Positions 59,476-64,000 of a DNA stretch of 64,000 nt are shown piece by piece (the stretch's first letter is position 1; every line of letters starts with the position of its first letter). Below the pieces are notes generated by a model. The model saw only the letters and a list, made by a program, of their open reading frames with translations, did no database searches and was not told where the DNA came from. The stretch is from NCBI GenBank assembly GCA_905221605.1, contig CAJNDS010002530.1:250001-314000 (forward strand), written 5' to 3'. Made by a program: the position numbers and the translations under genes. Origin of the DNA: Symbiodinium natans (lineage: Eukaryota > Sar > Dinophyceae > Suessiales > Symbiodiniaceae).

Positions 59476-59786
59476 CTACCAAGAGTTTGGGTTTTCATTG
59501 CAAGGGGGGACGACACACATAAGTCTACGATTGGCTTGGGTTTCGTTCTGAGTGTCGGAAAATGATGGCAAGGTACGGCAAGAGAAACTTCATCACAAAA
59601 CAAAACAATGAAAAGCGTAGGTCCCTCCAGAGGGGCGGTTCTCCTTCAAGGAAGAAACTGATGAAGAGGGGCTTCTTATTTCACTTATTTCCATGAAGAG
59701 CTTAGCATAGGTCTTCTAGTTGGTAAGGGTTGTCTTGCGATTAACAAGGAAGAAAGACCTTTTACATTTCTCTTAAACACAACCTG

Positions 59787-59857
59787 TCTCGTTTGCCTTG
59801 AGACTGAGATAACAATGTTCTTCTCGTTTGCCTTGAGACTGAGATAACAATGTTCTT
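59787..59857. repeat. 35-bp perfect tandem duplication
   Basis: Two exact copies of a 35-base unit beginning TCTCGTTTGCCTTGAGACTG, head to tail. Confidence 0.95.
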
Positions 59858-59899
59858 GCTGCATCTGGTGTTGACTATTTATCTCTGGGTACAAGCTCT

Positions 59900-60530
59900 C
59901 TCGAGAATATGAAGAGGGAACGTGTGGGCAATCTCCTACAAAGGCAAAAAAATAGAAAGTCTCTCATGAGAAGAGGGGGTGGACGGGCTGTGGGTGCCTG
60001 TGCGCTTTCGCAATAGACCAAGCTGCTTCGAAGTATCGTGTCGAGAGCACGGGGGAGCATCATGCAGTCCAAAGAACAGTGGGGAAGCACCGAGGAGCAC
60101 GCGCGCGCGCGGGATTGTCCCTTCTTCTGTGGTTTGGGGTGTTGGGTGCGCGGACCGGCAAAATATCAGACCATGTAAGGTCTAAGTCCATCAGGATTTA
60201 GGGAGGGTTCGGGGATTCGGGTACAGCAGGAGGTTGTGGTTGGGTGCAGGTAGGCACCGCTGAACTCATGTGACAGGTTTCAGGTAAGGTTTCCGGGTCC
60301 GGGTAAGATTTTACCAGGTTTCTGTCGTGTTTAGGCTGGTTCAACAATGTGCCTAGGTAGGGGTTCAATGGGGTCTTGGCAGGTTTCAGATTAATTGTGT
60401 ACCCTCCCCTCCCCGCCCCACCCCTCACCCCAGGGCACCAGACACCTGCATATGCATATATATATATATATGATATTTGAGCAGAAGAGATGTTGCTCCG
60501 ACTGAACCGAGCACCTTGCCAGTCAAGAGT
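59900..60530. other. no supported gene
   Basis: AT-repeat (about 60452-60472), C-rich and GGTTTCGGGT-like sequence. I see no coding signal. Confidence 0.45.
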
Positions 60531-60540
60531 GGGCTCAGCC

Positions 60541-61716
60541 TCAGCGCACCTGTCCGTCCACCGGCTTCCTTTTTCTTCTTCCTGTGAGAGGCTGTGACCG
60601 CCTGCTGTCACGAAAGCTGCACACTTCGAACAGAGCTGACCTCCAGGAATCTGGTGGTGAGTCATCGTCACTGGCGGCATCCTTAAACGACGAGAGCAAC
60701 ATAGAACGACGTAGGGCGTGCAGGGCTTTGCAGAAGAAGCACGGCCTTCTGCCGGTTGCCATGATGCTTCGGAGCCTGCTCGGGACACTCTCAGGACATT
60801 GGAGGCAAAATTTGGATACTTCAACTGAGAAATACTGGAATGTCTTCAGTGCAAAAAAAAAAAAAAAGGCTGCAGGAGGTGCCTTGATGTTCGGTTTCTC
60901 GTGGACAGCATGAAACGCATGACCTGCCGGCTCCAGTCTTCGCCTTGATCGTACGTCGCAAGAAGCCATATGCTTCCCATACCGCAATTCAAACTGAGAC
61001 ATGAGCGAACGCAGGAGAATGCCGCAACAGACCTGTGCCACCTTATGACGAACATGATCGAACATGCCTTGTCTGGAGACTGCCCGGAGCTGAAATTACA
61101 GACTTTTGCCAAAAGCAACACATTGCAAGACTTTACCCTTTGCATTGCTCTGATCATCCTCGGCTTGGCCGCATCATCTCCATCGCCCGGTGCTGGCAGC
61201 GCCAACATTTGCCATGCGCTTCAGAGAGACAAATATTTGAGGGTTTAGGGCTTCAATATGTGATGATTGAGCCCATATTGAGCCCTTTAGCGTGCATTTT
61301 CCACCACAGTCATGATAAAAGCCTTACCCTCAAGAGTAGCATGTGCTGTCTTGCCCCTGAAGCAAAGAAAAATTGATGACAGGTGCTGCGATGCAGAGGC
61401 AGCTACAAAAACTATGCGTACGAAGCGCTTCATTTGTGCCTTTGTGCGACGGCAAAACAGAGGCAGTGCGCAGGGATGCTTTGGAGCACCTGGATGCCAC
61501 CGATGACTCCGACAAGCTCCCGCAATGCAATCCGCAATGCGTATGCTAAGCCGCTAAGCAAAGAATCGCAGGTTTTGTCAGTCTTTCGACTACTCAGGGG
61601 TTCCCGGGGTTTGGCAGCTTTGGCAGCTTTTCTTGCAGATGAGGCCGCCTCATTAGTGCTTGAATCGATTGCTCGCTTGATCTCGCTTGCTGCCTTCTCT
61701 TCAGCATTGTTCTATT
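60541..61716 (-). CDS. multi-exon gene, unknown product
   Basis: Several exon-like pieces on the minus strand: 61716-61590 (AEEKAASEIKRAIDSSTNEA, Ala/Lys-rich); about 61205-61128 (LPAPGDGDDAAKPRMIRAMQ, donor GTAAAG); about 61090-60925 (acceptor TTTCAG; GMFDHVRHKVAQVCCGILLR and SQFELRYGKHMASCD); and about 60825-60541 after a long T-tract (SKFCLQCPESVPSRLRSIMA, CFFCKALHALRRSMLLSSFK, DAASDDDSPPDS, basic tail, stop at 60541). Frames of the middle pieces are not proven. The CxxC pairs are suggestive but do not define a known zinc-binding family. Confidence 0.4.
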
Positions 61717-62118
61717 AACAATGCAACGGCAAAACGTCGGGACTTCGTCACACTTTCGAACGCTTGGCGCAGCTGCGCAGTTCCTGGCGCTTACCGAATG
61801 CAGATTAGTTGTTGATGTGTCGTGGCTCGCAGGCAATGCCCAGAGCAGTGAAACACCTCGACCTGAGCCCAGAGAGGGATTTCTGAGCACCGGCCGCAGA
61901 TTTGTGCGGGGATTCAGCTGACCATGCCCTGCCGAATGGCCTGCCGTCAGGACGAAGATTCCCAAACTCAAGCATCCTTTCACAAGACTCTGCGCACTAC
62001 AACTCAAACTCCAGACATCAAGCGTCTATGTTTTGATCCGTCCGCTGATACGGTCGAAAGATGATGAATCCTCAGAAGGGTGGAAGGCCCCACTCTTCTG
62101 GACAGAAGTCCTTGTGCT

Positions 62119-62850
62119 TCACAGCTGTGCCACGGTGTCAAGGTCAACTCTGTGCATCACGCCGTCCTCTAAGGACAGTAGCTCGCAGTGGGCTTGTCCA
62201 CATAAGTCGCGACTCAGGTTAATGTCGGGAACATGGCAGACCTCACAGCTGTTTGGCACTGAATCTGTTAAAAAGTTGAGAGCAGCTCCGTTGAGGAGCT
62301 GGCTTGCATCCCTGCAGCGAGGCCAGCTTCTACACCACTTGGAGCATCCTCCAAGGCCCATGAAGAACTGCACATTCGACATCCCTGAACACAGACGTCC
62401 CCAAGCCGTCCCCTTAAAAACACATTCCAAACCAGTTGGAACCTCGAAGACCAGGATCCGATCCGCTGCTGGGGCTCCATCGAACAAGCTGGCAGCATGG
62501 CAGAATATTTGCGGATCGGGCTTGGATTTGCTCACCTGCCACGAGCACATGTTTAGATCATTTAGATCTGCTTCAGAGTCCAGCAGTCCAGCAGTTCAGT
62601 TGTCAACTGAGTCAACCCCTGTCTCGCCTGGTCCCCTGTTACAACATGATGCATCAAACCGAAAAGGTCTCGATGCAGAGATGTCTTCAGGTCAAAGTGC
62701 CGACGATGGGAGGATGTTGCCACTGCCATCGGCACTCCGTTCCTGCAAAACTGTCAGGCTCGAACGTAGAGACGTTTGGCGGGACTCTGGGGCCTGTGAA
62801 GGTGTCGCAGGAGACGCTCAACTCCAGGTAGCAGGGCTGCTTTTGCAAAG
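62119..62850 (-). CDS. HAD-family phosphatase (pseudouridine-5'-phosphatase/GS1-like), C-terminal part
   Basis: Five exon pieces join in frame. 62850 (approximate) to 62794 gives ALLPGVERLLRHLH. 62742-62628 gives RNGVPMAVATSSHRRHFDLK and HHVVTGDQ, i.e. HAD motif II (ATSS). 62535-62443 gives VSKSKPDPQIFCHAA, with the motif III Lys (KPDP), and ILVFE. 62348-62304 gives DAPSGVEAGLAAGMQ, which with ILVFE forms motif IV. 62241-62119 gives VCHVPDINLSRD and ends DLDTVAQL, stop. This is the typical order of the HDHD1/GS1 subfamily, small cytosolic enzymes that dephosphorylate sugar or pseudouridine phosphates. Three of the four introns start with GC. A likely upstream piece (ELTDISAEDFLAEREKRLAN) is at about 62975-62915. 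The N-terminal nucleophile motif (DxDGT) is not visible in the window. Confidence 0.82.
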
Positions 62851-63369
62851 AGAACCTCCAGCCTGGCGCCCCACATTTTGCAATGCTGCCATCGCTCAAA
62901 GTCATTGAAAATTTCATTGGCCAACCTCTTCTCTCTTTCGGCCAGAAAATCTTCAGCCGAGATGTCGGTCAGCTCCTGACGCTACATTCGCTATATTGAC
63001 ATCAATGCAATTAGCCCACAGGCCCATACTCAACACACAGCTACCACAATGACCACAAACTACAAAAGGCTGGGATCGGCTCCAACTCATCAATGCAGAT
63101 CTGGCAGGCATCCAGTGCCTGACAACCACACAATGACACATCTTTTGCGTGTAACGTGTCGCCAAGAAGATGTATCTCAAGACACGCACAGCTCACGGCA
63201 CAAGGCGTTCCGCCCTTTTACATGGCGTAGGCTTGCCCTTCAAGGGCTCGGCATGGAGTCAGACTGGTTGGCTGCCTCAACTGCATCTGCCTTGTGCCTT
63301 AAGCTTTTTCAAAAGCACTCCATCTGTCCGAGTCAATCCCTTGCAACATCTGAGGCACCATGCCTGAAA

Positions 63370-63571
63370 TTATCTTTTCCATGTCTGTACTTCGGGCAGC
63401 TGCCGCCGTGTATGAAAACTTGGAAAACGTCCTGGCATCTCGGTCAGCCGACCGAAGGTCTTCGCTGACGAGCTTCACAACAAAAGGCCCGGCGGTAGCA
63501 CCCGGTTCAGGATTGTTGCTCACGAAGGCAAACCAAGCGACACGAACTTGACCACCCTGCGCAGGCAACAA
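63370..63571 (-). CDS. candidate exon, unknown protein
   Basis: The minus strand reads VRVAWFAFVSNNPEPGATAG, PFVVKLVSEDLRSADRDART, then FSKFSYTAAAA. It has good protein-like composition. It could be an early exon of the phosphatase gene or the end of an upstream gene. No family is assigned. Confidence 0.35.
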
Positions 63572-63639
63572 GCTACTTTATTCACCGTTGCACATTCATG
63601 TGCATTCATGCAACCTATTGAATCTTGGAACAATCATGA

Positions 63640-63900
63640 CACATCTTGCCACACAGACAGTATCGTGCCTTCGACACAAGTACTAAGTACTTCGGCTGCA
63701 GGATCCGAGGTGGGACTTTGTGCTGCATCACAAAGTCGAAGCCAGGACTAGCACTGATGAAGTACATGATTCGATCCACCACGGCCCACTGCGACGTCAT
63801 TCCAAGGTCGATGGCCCCAGGGATGCGGCCGAGCTCTTGCTGCAACCACCTAGCGAAAAACTTGTGCCATGGCATAGGCCAAAGCGACACCCCTACTGCC
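63640..63900 (-). CDS. candidate exon, unknown protein
   Basis: The minus strand reads PWHKFFARWLQQELGRIPGA, IDLGMTSQWAVVDRIMYFIS and ASPGFDFVMQHKVPPRILQP. It is a hydrophobic/aromatic folded-domain type of sequence, open for about 90 codons. The family is not recognised. Confidence 0.4.
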
Positions 63901-64000
63901 TTTGTCATTCTTGGGGCAGCGCCACTTCAATTTCTGGTAGCACACCTGGCAAGCTAGAGCAGCTAGAGCTTCTTCTGAACATCACGAGCAGACCGTGAAA

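Noticed and set aside
1-64000. Dinoflagellate spliced-leader relics (CCGTAGCCATTTTGGCTCAAG type)
   Set aside because: I looked on both strands and found no convincing full or partial copy. The nearest, at about 35724 (CGTAGCCATTCCATTTTG), does not match well enough.
1-64000. Transposase or reverse transcriptase genes, CRISPR arrays, rRNA or tRNA genes
   Set aside because: No catalytic motifs, regularly spaced repeat-spacer pattern or conserved RNA gene boxes were seen by eye. A profile search would be needed to exclude decayed elements.

Overview
The window looks like nuclear DNA of a dinoflagellate, probably of the Symbiodiniaceae type. Four things point there. Recognisable proteins are split into many short exons separated by introns of roughly 100 bp to several kb. 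About half of the introns I could place by homology and reading phase begin with GC instead of GT, and most acceptors read AG|G. Every gene I could recognise lies on the minus strand, as in dinoflagellate one-way gene arrays. The families present (a one-domain voltage-gated channel with C-terminal EF hands, and tandem TMEM43-like genes) are common in these genomes. The species cannot be named from this sequence, and I found no prokaryotic operon, CRISPR array or rRNA/tRNA gene.

Layout, in the direction of transcription (high to low coordinates). 64.0-59.3 kb: two unassigned exons, then the C-terminal two thirds of a HAD-family phosphatase (stop at 62119), then one or two unassigned genes (stops near 60541 and 59295). 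58.2-50.76 kb: a zuotin/DNAJC2-type ribosome-associated chaperone with a J domain, a zuotin-homology region and two SANT domains. 50.18-37.88 kb: a giant VPS13-type bridge-like lipid-transfer protein; start, stop and most splice junctions can be fixed. 37.4-37.0 kb: a short membrane-plus-Gly/Pro/Trp-rich open region. 36.8-30.8 kb and 29.5-24.7 kb: two tandem, diverged TMEM43-like membrane proteins matched exon by exon. 24.3-18.1 kb: candidate exons of unknown identity, including a 0.9 kb Ser/Thr-rich mucin-like stretch. 15.65-14.95 kb: a diverged tandem duplication. 14.0-9.6 kb: the voltage-gated cation channel, with its pore domain in one exon and two EF hands in small exons. 9.6-0 kb: intron or intergenic DNA with a few candidate exons.

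The recognised genes do not form one pathway. They are chaperone, lipid transfer, membrane protein and ion channel genes that share strand and splice style. Simple repeats are abundant: (AC)n, (GT)n, (CATA)n, a 0.9 kb purine tract and several 9-35 bp tandem repeats. Multi-exon genes are given as one span, with exon coordinates in the evidence; junctions called fixed are those where frame, phase and family alignment all agree.
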